A stretch of DNA of 64,000 nucleotides from Streptomyces sp. R302 (GCF_012927245.1 NZ_JABBGE010000010.1:1-64000); one strand, 5' to 3'; positions 8,546 through 18,058 are shown, counted from the first letter of the stretch. Notes: generated from the sequence alone by a model not told the origin. Translations and numbers: made by a program.

Positions 8546-10267
8546 ATGAGCACGAGTGACGACGACGGCAGACCGCTCGTCGACGGACGGTTCAGGCTGG
8601 TCTCCCGGCTCGGCAGCGGTGGCATGGGCACCGTCTGGCGGGCCCGCGACATCGCCCTGGACCGGGACGTCGCCCTCAAGGAGGTCCAACCGCCCGACCC
8701 CGCCGCCGAGGCGGCCCGCCCCGGCCTCACGGCCCAGTCGCGGGCGCGGGCCGTCCGCGAGGCGCGGGCGCTCGCCCGGCTCTCCCACCCGCACGTCGTG
8801 ACGGTCCACCACATCGTCGAACCCGCCGACGGCTCGGCCCCGTGGATCGTCATGGAACTGGTCGAGGGCAGCTCGGTCGCCGACCGGCTGGCCGCCGGGC
8901 CGATGTCCGTCCCCGAGTCGATCGCCCTCGGCCGGCAGGTCCTCGGCGCCCTGCGCGCCGCCCACGCCGCCGGCATCCAGCACCGCGACGTCAAGCCCGC
9001 CAACGTGCTGCTGCGCGCCGAAGGCGGCGCCGTGCTCACCGACTTCGGCATCGCCGTCCTCGACGAGTCGACCTCCCGGCTCACCGCCTCCGGCGACCTC
9101 ATCGGCTCCGCCGAGTTCATCGCCCCCGAGCGGATCCGCGGCGAGGAGGGCAACCCGGCCTCCGACCTGTGGTCCCTCGGCATGCTCCTGTACGTGGCCA
9201 CCGAGGGGCACCACCCGCTGCGCCGCGCCACCAGCCTCGCCACCGTCGTCGCCGTCCTCGACGACCCGATCCCGGCGCCGGTCCGCTCCGGCGCCCTCGC
9301 CCCCGTCCTCACCCGCCTCCTCGTCCGCGACCCGGCCCAGCGCCCGGACGGCGCGCTCCTCGACCGCCTCCTCGCCGAGGCGCAGGCCGCCGCGGGCGGT
9401 GCCGCCGCCGACGCCGTACCCCCGGGCTTCGGCCCGCCGGACCCCGCCGCCCACCCGGCGCCCCCGGCCCATCCGTACGCCCATCCCGCCTACGGGTGGC
9501 CCGGCCCGCAGGGCGCAGGGCCGGACCCCGCGCGCCCCACCGGCCCCGCCCGTCGCAAGCGCCTCGCCAGGCTCACGGGCGGACTGGTCCTCGGCGCCGC
9601 CCTGCTCACCCTCGCCGTCTTCCAGTTCCTCCCCGACGGCGGAGGCGGCACCGGCGGTCTCGGACTCGGCACCGGCAAGGGCACCGGCACCGGGACCGGC
9701 GAGCGCACCACCTCACCCGGCCCCACGACCGGGACGGGCACCGATCGCCCCACGACCGGGACGGACACCAGTACCACCCCGGAGACCGAGCCCACGCCCA
9801 CCCCCGCACCCGTCGAGCTCCTCACCCCCGACGGCGTCCGCACCGCCCTCGCCGCCTTCCGCGAGGCCACCGGCGTCACGACGATCAAGCAGATGTTCGT
9901 CTACGACGAGTACGCCATCGCCGAGATCCCGACCAAGCAGGGCGCCAAGACCTACGACCGCTACCAGTTCCGCGACGGCAAGGTCAGCCGGCAGGGCGCC
10001 GGCGGCACCATCGGCGCCTCCGACGCCGACGAGCAGCCCTTCGACCCCGCAGTCCTGCCCTGGGACGACCTGCCTGCCCTGATGCGGCGCGCCGACCGCG
10101 AGCTCAACGTCGACGCACCCCGGACCCGGTACGTCATCGCCGAGCGCTGGACGTTCAACGAGGACCGCCCCACCCTCCTCGTCTACCGCACCAACGAGTA
10201 CAGCGCCGTCGGCTACCTCGCCGTCGACACCGACGGCAAGCAGGTGCACAAGCTCACCGCGGACTGA
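8546..10267 (+). CDS. Transmembrane serine/threonine protein kinase, PknB type
   Basis: A 573-residue kinase. The glycine loop is GSGGMG (23-28), the ATP lysine is K45 (VALKEV), HRDVKPAN lies near 146 and DFG near 167, with an APE-like IAPERIRG. After a proline-rich linker comes one membrane helix (about 342-363, GGLVLGAALLTLAVFQFL). A Gly/Thr-rich stalk (TGTGTG, TPTPAP) follows, then an extracellular domain of about 140 residues that is not PASTA. The extracellular part has no recognised ligand-binding family. It is followed after 36 bp by the peptidase gene. Confidence 0.93.
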   Translation: MSTSDDDGRPLVDGRFRLVSRLGSGGMGTVWRARDIALDRDVALKEVQPPDPAAEAARPGLTAQSRARAVREARALARLSHPHVVTVHHIVEPADGSAPWIVMELVEGSSVADRLAAGPMSVPESIALGRQVLGALRAAHAAGIQHRDVKPANVLLRAEGGAVLTDFGIAVLDESTSRLTASGDLIGSAEFIAPERIRGEEGNPASDLWSLGMLLYVATEGHHPLRRATSLATVVAVLDDPIPAPVRSGALAPVLTRLLVRDPAQRPDGALLDRLLAEAQAAAGGAAADAVPPGFGPPDPAAHPAPPAHPYAHPAYGWPGPQGAGPDPARPTGPARRKRLARLTGGLVLGAALLTLAVFQFLPDGGGGTGGLGLGTGKGTGTGTGERTTSPGPTTGTGTDRPTTGTDTSTTPETEPTPTPAPVELLTPDGVRTALAAFREATGVTTIKQMFVYDEYAIAEIPTKQGAKTYDRYQFRDGKVSRQGAGGTIGASDADEQPFDPAVLPWDDLPALMRRADRELNVDAPRTRYVIAERWTFNEDRPTLLVYRTNEYSAVGYLAVDTDGKQVHKLTAD

Positions 10268-10303
10268 GGCACCACCCTCCCGCGCCGGGGGAGAATGGCC
10301 CGC

Positions 10304-12313
10304 GTGAACCATGACGATCCGTACCTGTGGCTGGAAGACGTCGACAGTGAGGCCGCCCTCGCCTGGGTGGCCGAGCGGAACGCCGAGACGGAGGCCGAGC
10401 TGGCCTCCGGACCCGGCTTCGACGCCTTCGCGGAGCGCCTGCGCGAGGTGCTCGACGCCGTCGACCGCATCCCGTACACCACCCGGCGGGGCCCCTACCT
10501 CTACAACTTCTGGCAGGACGCCGAGCACGTACGGGGCCTGTGGCGGCGCACCACCCTGGAGCAGTACCGCAAGGACGCCCCCGAGTGGGAGGTCCTGCTC
10601 GACGTGGACGCGCTCGCCGAGGCCGAGGGCGAGAAGTGGGCGTGGGCCGGGGCACGGGTGCGGCGGCCCGACCACGACCGGGCGCTCGTCAGCCTCTCCC
10701 GCGACGGCGGCGACGCCGTCGTCGTCCGCGAGTTCGACCTGCCGTCCCGGAGCTTCGTCGGGGACGGCTTCACCGTGCCCGAGGCGAAGACCAGCATCGG
10801 CTGGGTCGACGGCGACACCGTCTTCGTCGGCACCGACCACGGCCCCGGCTCGCTCACCGACGCCGGCTACCCGCGCACCGTCCGCCGCTGGCGGCGCGGC
10901 ACCCCGCTCGCCGAGGCCGTCACCCTCTTCGAGGGCGAGGCCGCCGACGTCTCCGCCTGGGCCTGGCACGACCCCACCCCCGGCTACGAGCGCGACTTCG
11001 TCGGCCGCTCCCTCGACTTCTTCCGCAGCGAGACCCACCTCGTCACCGCCGACGACCGGCTGGTGCGGATCGAGGTCCCCGACGACGCCGAGGTCTACGC
11101 CCACCGCGAGCACCTGATCGTCACCCTCAAGTCGCCCTGGCTCGGCCACCCCGCCGGCGCCCTCCTCGCCTTCGGCTTCGACGCCTTCCTGGCCGGCGAC
11201 CGCACCGCCGAGGCCCTCTTCGTCCCCGACGAGCGGACCGCCCTCGCCGGGCACTCCTGGACCCGCCGCCACCTCATCCTGGAGACCATGCGGGACGTCA
11301 GCACCCGCATCGAGGTGCTCACCCCGCGCGAGGAGGGCGGCTGGTCGCGCGCCCCGCTCGCCGACGTACCGCCGCTGTCGGCGGTCGCCGTCACCGACAC
11401 CGACCCGGACGTCTCCGACGAGTACTTCCTCGACGTCTCAGGCTTCCTCCAGCCGTCCACGCTCACCCGCGGCGACGTCGGCGGCGACACCGAGATCCTG
11501 CGCCAGGCGCCCGCCCGCTTCGACACCACCGGGCTCGCCGTCGAGCAGGCCTTCGCCGTCTCCGACGACGGCACCCGCGTCCCGTACTTCGTCATCGGCC
11601 CCGACCGCTCAGAAGGCCCGGGGCCCACCCTGCTCTACGGCTACGGCGGCTTCGAGGTCTCCCTCACCCCGTCCTACGCCTCGCTCACCGGCCGCGGTTG
11701 GCTGGAGACCGGCGGCACGTACGTCATCGCCAACATCCGGGGCGGCGGCGAGTACGGCCCGGACTGGCACCAGGCCGCGCTCGGCGCCCACCGGCACCGG
11801 GCCTTCGAGGACTTCGCGGCCGTCGCCCGCGACCTCGTCGCCCGGGGCATCACCACCCCGGAGCGGCTCGGCGCCGCCGGCGGCAGCAACGGCGGCCTCC
11901 TCATGGGCGCCATGCTCACCCGCTACCCCGAGCTGTTCGGCGCGATCGTCTGCCAGGTGCCGCTGCTCGACATGGTCCGCTTCCACAAGCTGCTCGCCGG
12001 CGCCTCCTGGATCGCCGAGTACGGCGACCCCGACGACGAGGCCGACCTGCCGCACCTGCGGGACCTCTCCCCGTACCACCGGCTCACCGCCGGCGCCCCG
12101 TACCCGCCGGTGCTGCTGACCACCTCCACCCGCGACGACCGGGTCCACCCCGGGCACGCCCGCAAGGCGGCGGCGCGGCTGCGCGAGCTCGGCCACCCGG
12201 TGCTCTTCCACGAGAACACCGGCGGCGGGCACGCGGGCGCCACCGACAACGCCCAGGCCGCCCGCAACAAGGCCCTGATGTACACCTTCCTGCGCAAGCA
12301 CCTGGGGGCCTGA
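10304..12313 (+). CDS. Prolyl oligopeptidase family serine peptidase (S9A)
   Basis: A 669-residue peptidase. The N-terminal half is a beta-propeller (DDPYLWLEDVDSEAAL at the start is the family signature). The C-terminal alpha/beta-hydrolase domain carries the nucleophile in AAGGSNGGLLMG, the aspartate in TSTRDDRVHP and the histidine in GGGHAG. It cleaves short proline-containing or basic peptides in the cytoplasm. GTG 10304 is chosen over ATG 10295 because the GGGGGAGA ribosome-binding site lies about 10 nt before the GTG but abuts the ATG. Confidence 0.93.
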   Translation: MNHDDPYLWLEDVDSEAALAWVAERNAETEAELASGPGFDAFAERLREVLDAVDRIPYTTRRGPYLYNFWQDAEHVRGLWRRTTLEQYRKDAPEWEVLLDVDALAEAEGEKWAWAGARVRRPDHDRALVSLSRDGGDAVVVREFDLPSRSFVGDGFTVPEAKTSIGWVDGDTVFVGTDHGPGSLTDAGYPRTVRRWRRGTPLAEAVTLFEGEAADVSAWAWHDPTPGYERDFVGRSLDFFRSETHLVTADDRLVRIEVPDDAEVYAHREHLIVTLKSPWLGHPAGALLAFGFDAFLAGDRTAEALFVPDERTALAGHSWTRRHLILETMRDVSTRIEVLTPREEGGWSRAPLADVPPLSAVAVTDTDPDVSDEYFLDVSGFLQPSTLTRGDVGGDTEILRQAPARFDTTGLAVEQAFAVSDDGTRVPYFVIGPDRSEGPGPTLLYGYGGFEVSLTPSYASLTGRGWLETGGTYVIANIRGGGEYGPDWHQAALGAHRHRAFEDFAAVARDLVARGITTPERLGAAGGSNGGLLMGAMLTRYPELFGAIVCQVPLLDMVRFHKLLAGASWIAEYGDPDDEADLPHLRDLSPYHRLTAGAPYPPVLLTTSTRDDRVHPGHARKAAARLRELGHPVLFHENTGGGHAGATDNAQAARNKALMYTFLRKHLGA

Positions 12314-12331
12314 GGGTCCTGACCCCGCAGG

Positions 12332-13315
12332 TCAGAGCCAGCCGTGCCGCTGCGCCTGGAGCGCCAGCTGGAAACGGTTCGTCGCGCCGAGCCGGGCCAT
12401 CAGGACCTGGATCCGGCGGAAGAGGGTGCGGCGGCTGACCCCGATCTCCCGGGCGATCACCTCGTCCGCCGCGCCCCCGGCGAGCAGCCACAGCAGCCGC
12501 CGGTCGGCCGGCGGAAGGCCGCCCGGGAGCGCGGTGCGGCCGTGGAAGGGCAGCGCGTCCCGCCAGGACTGCTCGAAGAGCGCCACCAGCGCCGAGAACA
12601 GTCCGCACGGCTGCACCACCAGCATCGTGGTGAACACGTCGGCCTCCCGGATCGACAGCGACACCAGCGCGTACGCCTCGTCGATGATCACCAGTTTGAC
12701 CGGCACCGACGGCAGCACCCGGGCCTGCTCGCCGGCCGCGATCACCGGCTCGATCGACCGCTCCAGATGGCCCGGCTGCTCCAGGGAGGCCCGGGAGTAG
12801 ATGACCCGCTGGGTGACGCCGCGGGCGAGGGTCGCGAGCGCGTCGTCGGTGGCGCCGGGGACCGTGAAGTACGGCGGTGAGTCCAGCTGCCGGATCTGCT
12901 GCCGGGCGCTCGCCCACGCCTGCCGCATCCGCGGTCCGATCGCCTCCCCGGTCACCACCTCCACCAGGTCGTCGTTGTACGCGGCCAGCCGCTGCCGCCG
13001 GAACGACTCGAAGGCGCCGCCCACGGTGATCCGCGACTCGTCCAGCTCCGCCGCCCGGTGCCGGCCCAGGATCTCCAGGCCCGCCGCCGGCGGCACCGGA
13101 GCCACCGTGTCGCGGCCGTCGGCCGCCGGGCTCGCGAGCCCCGCGTCGACCAGTTCCCCGTACGCCTCCGTGAGCGCCGGGCCCTCGACCCCGGCCGCCG
13201 CGCCGACCGCCGCCAGCGGCGCCGGGGCCCGCTCCAGGAGCGCTCGGTAGACCCGTGCCGCCGTCTCGCCGAGGCCCAGGAGCCGCAGCGCCTCGCCCAG
13301 TCTCGCGTTCGCCAT
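12332..13315 (-). CDS. TrmB-like / LuxR-C-terminal transcriptional regulator
   Basis: A 327-residue regulator. The N-terminus (LGEALRLLGLGETAARVYRALLERAP) is a TrmB-type winged helix. The C-terminus (RLLWLLAGGAADEVIAREIGVSRRTLFRRIQVLMARLGATNRFQLALQA) is a LuxR-type helix-turn-helix. Such hybrid regulators are frequent in Streptomyces. Start is MANARLG at 13315; another in-frame ATG lies 9 bases upstream. Divergent from the aminopeptidase P gene, with 151 bp between, so it might act there. Confidence 0.85.
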   Translation of the reverse strand: MANARLGEALRLLGLGETAARVYRALLERAPAPLAAVGAAAGVEGPALTEAYGELVDAGLASPAADGRDTVAPVPPAAGLEILGRHRAAELDESRITVGGAFESFRRQRLAAYNDDLVEVVTGEAIGPRMRQAWASARQQIRQLDSPPYFTVPGATDDALATLARGVTQRVIYSRASLEQPGHLERSIEPVIAAGEQARVLPSVPVKLVIIDEAYALVSLSIREADVFTTMLVVQPCGLFSALVALFEQSWRDALPFHGRTALPGGLPPADRRLLWLLAGGAADEVIAREIGVSRRTLFRRIQVLMARLGATNRFQLALQAQRHGWL

Positions 13316-13466
13316 GGCACCCATTCTGGCCGCCGCCCGCACCCCCGCGTGTCCGATCCGTGCCACTGGCACTCCCCGGCCCCACGGCGCCCCGGGGCGG
13401 GCTACGGTCCGTGAGCCGCCGACGACCGGCGGTTTCCCCGCAGGACTCTCGACGAAGGAGCACACC

Positions 13467-14879
13467 GTGGCGAAGGGTCGCAAGAACGGCCTGTACGACG
13501 GCATATCCGAGGAACTCTCCGCCCTCATGCGGACCGGCTGGGCCGACACCGAACGGCACGACCTGGCCGAGTCCGCGCAGGCGCCGTACGCCGCCGCCCG
13601 GCGCGCCGCGCTCTCCGCGCTCTTCCCCGGCGAGCGCCTGGTGATCCCGTCCGGCAACCTCAAGGTCCGCTCGAACGACGACACGTACCCCTTCCGCCCG
13701 CACTCCGCCTACGTCCACATGACCGGCGACCAGGCCCGCGACTGCGCCCTGGTCCTGGAGCCCCGCGAGGACGGCGGCCACGACGCGTACGGCTACGTCC
13801 TGCCGCGCGACGGCCGCGACGACGACACCTTCTGGATCGGCTACACCGCCGAGCTGTGGATGGGCCGCCGGCTCTCCCTCGCCGAGGCCGAGCGGGTCCT
13901 CGGACTGGCCTGCCGCGACGTCCGAGAGCTCCCCGCCCACCTGGCCGCGGACGCCGGCGTGCCCACCCGGATCGTGCGCGGCGTCGACCCCGCCCTGGAG
14001 GCGGCCGTCACCACCGACGAGGAGCGGGACACCGAACTGGAGGACGCCCTCAGCGAGCTCCGCCTGGTCAAGGACGCCTGGGAGATCGGCGAGCTCCGCA
14101 AGGCCGTCGACTCCACCGTCCGCGGCTTCACCGACGCCGTCGGCGACCTCTCCACCGCCGTCGCCACCTCCGAGCGCTGGATCGAGGGCACCTTCTTCCG
14201 CCGCGCCCGCCTGGAGGGCAACTCCGTCGGCTACGGCTCCATCTGCGCCGCCGGCGACCACGCCACGATCATGCACTGGACCTCCAACGACGGCCCGGTC
14301 CGCCCCGGCGAACTGCTCCTCTTCGACGCGGGCGTGGAGACCCACTCCCTCTACACCGCCGACGTCACCCGCACCCTCCCCATCAGCGGCACCTTCACCG
14401 ACGTCCAGCGGCGGGTGTACGACGCCGTGTACGAGGCCCAGCAGGCCGGCTTCGACGCGGTGAAGCCCGGCGCCCCCTACCGCGCCTTCCACGAGGCCGC
14501 CCAGCGGCACCTCGCGGCGAGGCTGGTCGAGTGGGGCTTCATCGAGGGACCGGTGGACCGCGCGTACGAGCTCGGCCTCCAGCGGCGCTTCACCATGGCG
14601 GGAACCGGCCACATGCTCGGTCTCGACGTGCACGACTGCGCCTCCGCGCGCAACGAGGAGTACGTCGACGGGGTCCTCGTGCCGGGCATGGTCCTCACCG
14701 TCGAGCCGGGCCTCTACTTCCAGCCCGACGACCTGACCGTGCCCGCCGAGTGGCGCGGCATCGGCGTCCGCATCGAGGACGACCTGCTGGTCACGGAGGC
14801 GGGACACGAGAACCTGTCCGCCGGGCTGCCCCGCACCTCCGCCGAGGTGGAGGAGTGGATGGCCCGCGTCGCGGGCTGA
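13467..14879 (+). CDS. pepP: Xaa-Pro aminopeptidase (aminopeptidase P, M24)
   Basis: A 470-residue metallopeptidase that removes N-terminal residues preceding proline. It has an AMP_N domain in the first 170 residues and the pita-bread fold after. The five metal ligands are in LLFDAGVE, TADVTRTLP, GTGHMLGLDVHD, TVEPGLYF and GVRIEDDLL. GTG 13467 has GAAGGAG 6 nt upstream. A GC-rich terminator follows. Confidence 0.95.
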   Translation: MAKGRKNGLYDGISEELSALMRTGWADTERHDLAESAQAPYAAARRAALSALFPGERLVIPSGNLKVRSNDDTYPFRPHSAYVHMTGDQARDCALVLEPREDGGHDAYGYVLPRDGRDDDTFWIGYTAELWMGRRLSLAEAERVLGLACRDVRELPAHLAADAGVPTRIVRGVDPALEAAVTTDEERDTELEDALSELRLVKDAWEIGELRKAVDSTVRGFTDAVGDLSTAVATSERWIEGTFFRRARLEGNSVGYGSICAAGDHATIMHWTSNDGPVRPGELLLFDAGVETHSLYTADVTRTLPISGTFTDVQRRVYDAVYEAQQAGFDAVKPGAPYRAFHEAAQRHLAARLVEWGFIEGPVDRAYELGLQRRFTMAGTGHMLGLDVHDCASARNEEYVDGVLVPGMVLTVEPGLYFQPDDLTVPAEWRGIGVRIEDDLLVTEAGHENLSAGLPRTSAEVEEWMARVAG

Positions 14880-14884
14880 CGGAC

Positions 14885-14927
14885 GGGGGTGCGCGGGCCC
14901 GGATGTGCGGCCGGGCCCGCGTCCCCC
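14885..14927 (+). terminator. Hairpin terminator after pepP
   Basis: Arms CGCGGGCCCGG (14892-14902) and CCGGGCCCGCG (14911-14921), with further GGGGG/CCCCC pairing outside. No T tract, as is common in Streptomyces. Confidence 0.7.
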
Positions 14928-15005
14928 ACACCGGGGCGCGGCGGCACGCGGCGGCGGAGTCCCGCGCTCCGTCGTCCGGAGCCCAGGACGCTCCGCCCGG
15001 CCGAT

Positions 15006-15030
15006 TGCATCATGATGTGATCATGATGCA
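15006..15030. promoter_or_regulatory. 25-bp palindrome over the glutaminase start codon
   Basis: Perfect 11-bp arms (TGCATCATGAT and ATCATGATGCA) around GTG. It contains both candidate start codons of the glutaminase gene. A repressor bound here would block transcription or initiation; as RNA it would hide the start. The cognate factor is unknown. Confidence 0.75.
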
Positions 15031-15940
15031 GTCCTTCCTGCCCGTCCTCGAACGTGTCGCCGAGGAGATCGCGGGCCTCGCCGGCCGGGGCCGCCCGGCC
15101 GACTACATCCCGGCGCTCGCCGCCGGGGACCCGAACCTGTTCGGGATGGCCGTCGCCGAGGTGGACGGCAGCGTGTACGGAGTGGGGGAGTGGCAGCGGC
15201 CCTTCTCCACCCAGTCCGTCACCAAGGTCTTCAGCCTCGCGCTCGCCCTCGCCAAGGAGGGTGACGAGCTGTGGGCGCACGTGGGCCGCGAGCCCTCCGG
15301 CAACCCCTTCAACTCGCTCGTCCAGCTGGAGTACGAACACGGCATCCCCCGCAACCCGTTCATCAACGCGGGCGCGCTCGTGGTCACCGACCGGCTCCAC
15401 CGGCTCACCGGCGACGCCTCCGGCGTCCTGCGGGACTTCCTGCGCGCCGAGAGCGGCAACGACGACCTCGACTTCGACCGGGACGTCGCCGCCTCCGAGG
15501 GCGAGCACGGCGACCGCAACGCCGCCCTCGCCCACTTCATGGCCTCCTACGGCAACATCTCCACCCCCGTCCCCACCCTGCTGCGCGAGTACTTCCGGCA
15601 GTGCTCCGTCGAGGCCTCCTGCGCCGACCTCGCCGTCGCCACCGGCTTCCTCGCCCGGCACGGCGTCCGCGCCGACGGCAGCAGGCTGCTCACCCGCAGC
15701 CAGGCCAAGCAGATCAACGCCGTCATGCTGACCTGCGGCACCTACGACGCCGCCGGCGACTTCGCGTACCGCGTCGGGCTGCCCGGCAAGAGCGGCGTGG
15801 GCGGCGGGATCATCGCCGTCGTGCCCGGCCGCTGCACCCTGTGCGTGTGGAGCCCGGGCCTCGACGCGCGCGGCAACTCGGTCGCCGGCGTCGCCGCCCT
15901 CGACCGCTTCACCACCATCACGGGCCTCTCCGTCTTCTGA
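15023..15940 (+). CDS. glsA: Glutaminase
   Basis: A 305-residue serine-dependent glutaminase that converts glutamine to glutamate and ammonia. The nucleophile motif is S65-V-T-K68 (FSTQSVTKVFS). Other family blocks are the GREPSGNPFNS loop, PRNPFINAGA, the RNAALAHFMASYGN helix, and GLPGKSGVGGGI near the end. Length matches the single-domain bacterial form. The start is ATG 15023, with GTG 15017 possible; the ribosome-binding site is weak and both lie in the palindrome. Confidence 0.95.
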   Translation: MMQSFLPVLERVAEEIAGLAGRGRPADYIPALAAGDPNLFGMAVAEVDGSVYGVGEWQRPFSTQSVTKVFSLALALAKEGDELWAHVGREPSGNPFNSLVQLEYEHGIPRNPFINAGALVVTDRLHRLTGDASGVLRDFLRAESGNDDLDFDRDVAASEGEHGDRNAALAHFMASYGNISTPVPTLLREYFRQCSVEASCADLAVATGFLARHGVRADGSRLLTRSQAKQINAVMLTCGTYDAAGDFAYRVGLPGKSGVGGGIIAVVPGRCTLCVWSPGLDARGNSVAGVAALDRFTTITGLSVF

Positions 15941-15947
15941 CCGCACG

Positions 15948-15971
15948 CCGCATCCCGCGGCCCGGATGCGG
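15948..15971 (+). terminator. Possible terminator after glsA
   Basis: 8-bp arms CCGCATCC and GGATGCGG around an 8-nt loop, 7 nt past the stop. Confidence 0.5.
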
Positions 15972-16036
15972 AGCCGGGCCGCACGGGGTACACCTCCGGT
16001 GGGGCGCCGTGAGCGCCCGGAGCGAAGGAGGTCGCC

Positions 16037-16243
16037 GTGGACAACCGCACCACCGGATTCGTGCAGTCCTTCAACCGCCGCGCCGGATACGGCTTCGTGC
16101 TGCCCGTGGGCTCGGAGGAACCCGTCTTCTTCCGGGCCGAGGACGTCGAGGACGGGGTCCGCTCCCTCTCCGAGGGCCAGCAGATCACCTTCGTCCTCGT
16201 CCTCGGCCAGGGCCGCTTCGAAGCGCGTGAACTCCGCGTCTGA
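16037..16243 (+). CDS. Divergent cold-shock-domain protein
   Basis: A 68-residue single OB-fold protein. GFVQSFNRRAGYGFVLP and PVFFRAEDV correspond to the RNP1 and RNP2 RNA-binding strands of CspA proteins, but the usual KGFGFI and VFVHFS are altered (GYGFV, VFFRA). It probably binds single-stranded nucleic acid. GTG 16037 follows GAAGGAGG. It converges on the esterase gene. Confidence 0.85.
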   Translation: MDNRTTGFVQSFNRRAGYGFVLPVGSEEPVFFRAEDVEDGVRSLSEGQQITFVLVLGQGRFEARELRV

Positions 16244-16276
16244 CGCACTCTCCCGGCCCCTCGTACGGAGCAGCCG

Positions 16277-17356
16277 TTACGGCCGCCCGCCCGCGTCCAG
16301 GGTGCGCCGCAGCCAGTCGGTGCGGGCCGCCGTCGCGGCCCGGCTCAGCGCCGCGCCCGGGGCGAAGGTGTCGAAGCCGTGGTACGCCCCCGGCCACACG
16401 TGCAGCTCGGCCGCGCCGCCCGCCCGCCACAGCCGGCTCGCGTACGTCACCGCGTCGTCCCGGAACAGCTCCGCCGCACCGACGTCGAGGTAGGCGGGCG
16501 GCAGCCCGGACAGGTCGGCGGCGCGGGCCGGCGCCGCGTACGGCTCCACGTCCCCGGAGCCGTACGCCCCGCCCAGGTACGCCTGCCAGACGGTGGCGTT
16601 CGAGACGCGGTCCAGGGTGTCGACGCCGTCCTGGAGGCGTGCGGAATGCGCGCCGGCGCGGTCGTCGGGCACGGACCGGCCGTCGGGCACGGACCGGTCG
16701 TCCCGCGTCGGTCGGTCGTCGAGCATCGGGGAGAGCAGCAGCTGTCCGACGGCCCGGGGGCCGCCCCGGTCGCGGAGCAGCAGTGCGAGCGCCGCCGTGA
16801 GCCCGCCGCCCGCGCTCTTCCCGCCGATCACGATCCGGTCCGCGTCCACGCCGAGCCGCCCGGCGTGCTCCGCCACCCATTCCAGGCCCGCCCGGCAGTC
16901 CTCCACCGCCGCCGGGTAGCGGGCCGCCGGGGCGAGCCGGTAGGCGACGGAGACCACCGCGAGGCCCAGCGGCCCGGCCCAGGACGCCAGGACCCGGGGC
17001 AGCACCGCCCGGGCGTTGCCCATGACCAGGCCGCCGCCGTGCATGTAATACAGGAGCGGCAGCGGTCCGCGGGCCCCGGCCGGGCGGGCGTGCACGAGCG
17101 TCACCTCGGGCGCGCCGGGAGGCCCCGGCACCCGTACCTCCTCCACGGCGAAGGCGCCGTCGCGGGACAGTTCCGGCAGCGACGGCAGCGGGCGTGCGGC
17201 GGCGTCCACCGCCTGCCGCCCGGCGAGGTTCCGGAGTGTGAGCGGCTCCCGGCTCCGGGCGCCCGACGCGGCGAGCACGGCGGCGAGTTCGGGATCGAGC
17301 GGTACGGCTCCGGCCGTGCCGGAACCGGCGGCGGGGGTGTTCTCGGTTCGGTCCAT
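16277..17356 (-). CDS. Alpha/beta-hydrolase, hormone-sensitive-lipase family
   Basis: A 359-residue carboxylesterase. The oxyanion motif is YYMHGGGLVMG, the nucleophile elbow GGKSAGG, and the C-terminal histidine WPGAYHGFD, as in bacterial HSL enzymes. An insertion (about residues 212-228) consists of a six-residue repeat (DDRSVP, DGRSVP, DDR) coded by 18-bp DNA repeats. No signal peptide. Divergent from the GNAT gene. Confidence 0.92.
   Translation of the reverse strand: MDRTENTPAAGSGTAGAVPLDPELAAVLAASGARSREPLTLRNLAGRQAVDAAARPLPSLPELSRDGAFAVEEVRVPGPPGAPEVTLVHARPAGARGPLPLLYYMHGGGLVMGNARAVLPRVLASWAGPLGLAVVSVAYRLAPAARYPAAVEDCRAGLEWVAEHAGRLGVDADRIVIGGKSAGGGLTAALALLLRDRGGPRAVGQLLLSPMLDDRPTRDDRSVPDGRSVPDDRAGAHSARLQDGVDTLDRVSNATVWQAYLGGAYGSGDVEPYAAPARAADLSGLPPAYLDVGAAELFRDDAVTYASRLWRAGGAAELHVWPGAYHGFDTFAPGAALSRAATAARTDWLRRTLDAGGRP
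16660..16725 (-). repeat. 18-bp in-frame tandem repeat in the esterase gene
   Basis: Three to four copies of GGTCGTCGGGCACGGACC-like units starting at 16660, 16678, 16696 and 16714 (last partial). They code for DDRSVP-type hexapeptides in a surface-loop position. Confidence 0.8.
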
Positions 17357-17409
17357 GGGACCGCACGGTACGGCCTGCCGGACGGCGGCGTCCGTGCCAG
17401 GGTGGGAGC

Positions 17410-17982
17410 ATGACCATCGAAGTGCGCCCGGCCTCCGTGTTCGAGGACGTCCGCGCCGTGATCGGCCCCAAGTCGCCCACGGCCAACGTCTGTTTCTGCC
17501 TCAGCTACCGCATCCCGTCCAAGATCAACAATGCGATGCGCGAACCGGCCAGGAGCGAGTACGTCGCCGGCCTGTGCGCCCAGGAGCCCCCGCCGGGCGT
17601 CCTCGCCTACGACGACGGCGAACCGGCCGGCTGGGCCGCCGTCGCACCCCGGGCGGAGACCACCTTCGCCCGCAACCGCAAGATCCCGCACGTCGACGAC
17701 CTGCCGGTCTGGTCGCTCTGGTGCATCAGGGTCCGCCCGGGCCACCGCAAGAAGGGCGTCAGCCACGCCCTGATCGCGGGCGCGGTCGAGTTCGCCCGCG
17801 CGCACGGGGCGCCGGCGGTGGAGGCGTACCCGCTGGACAACGGCGACGCGCGGGTCGACCTGACGATGGCGTATCCCGGGCTGCGGAAGAACTTCGAGCG
17901 CGCCGGCTTCGTGTGGGCCGCCGACACCACCTCGGTGCTCTCCGGCCATCCCCGGATCCTGATGCGGCTCGACCTGCGCTGA
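17410..17982 (+). CDS. GNAT family acetyltransferase
   Basis: A 190-residue N-acetyltransferase. The acetyl-CoA region is LWCIRVRPGHRKKGVSHALIAGAVEFA, where R-x-x-x-K-G replaces the classic R-x-x-G-x-G/A; then AYPLDNGD and LRKNFERAGFVW. A cysteine-rich N-terminal stretch (VCFCLSYR) is typical of one Streptomyces subgroup. Substrate unknown. Confidence 0.88.
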   Translation: MTIEVRPASVFEDVRAVIGPKSPTANVCFCLSYRIPSKINNAMREPARSEYVAGLCAQEPPPGVLAYDDGEPAGWAAVAPRAETTFARNRKIPHVDDLPVWSLWCIRVRPGHRKKGVSHALIAGAVEFARAHGAPAVEAYPLDNGDARVDLTMAYPGLRKNFERAGFVWAADTTSVLSGHPRILMRLDLR

Positions 17983-18021
17983 GCGGCCTCGGGCGCCGCC
18001 GTTCTCCCTCTTCACCGTACC

Positions 18022-18058
18022 CTGCGAGGGGGGCCTTGCGGCAAGGCCCCCCTCGCAG
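18022..18058. promoter_or_regulatory. Rifamycin-associated element (RAE)-like inverted repeat
   Basis: A perfect 17-bp stem with a CGG centre; its core is CCTTGCGGCAAGG flanked by C/G runs. The core TTGCGGCAAGGCCC corresponds, as I remember it, to the 19-bp RAE found upstream of actinomycete rifamycin-resistance genes (rox, rph, arr, helR). It lies 44 bp before rox. TTGCGG (18036-18041) and CACAAT (18061-18066), 19 nt apart, could be the promoter it overlaps. It could also act as a terminator for the gene before it. Confidence 0.85.
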
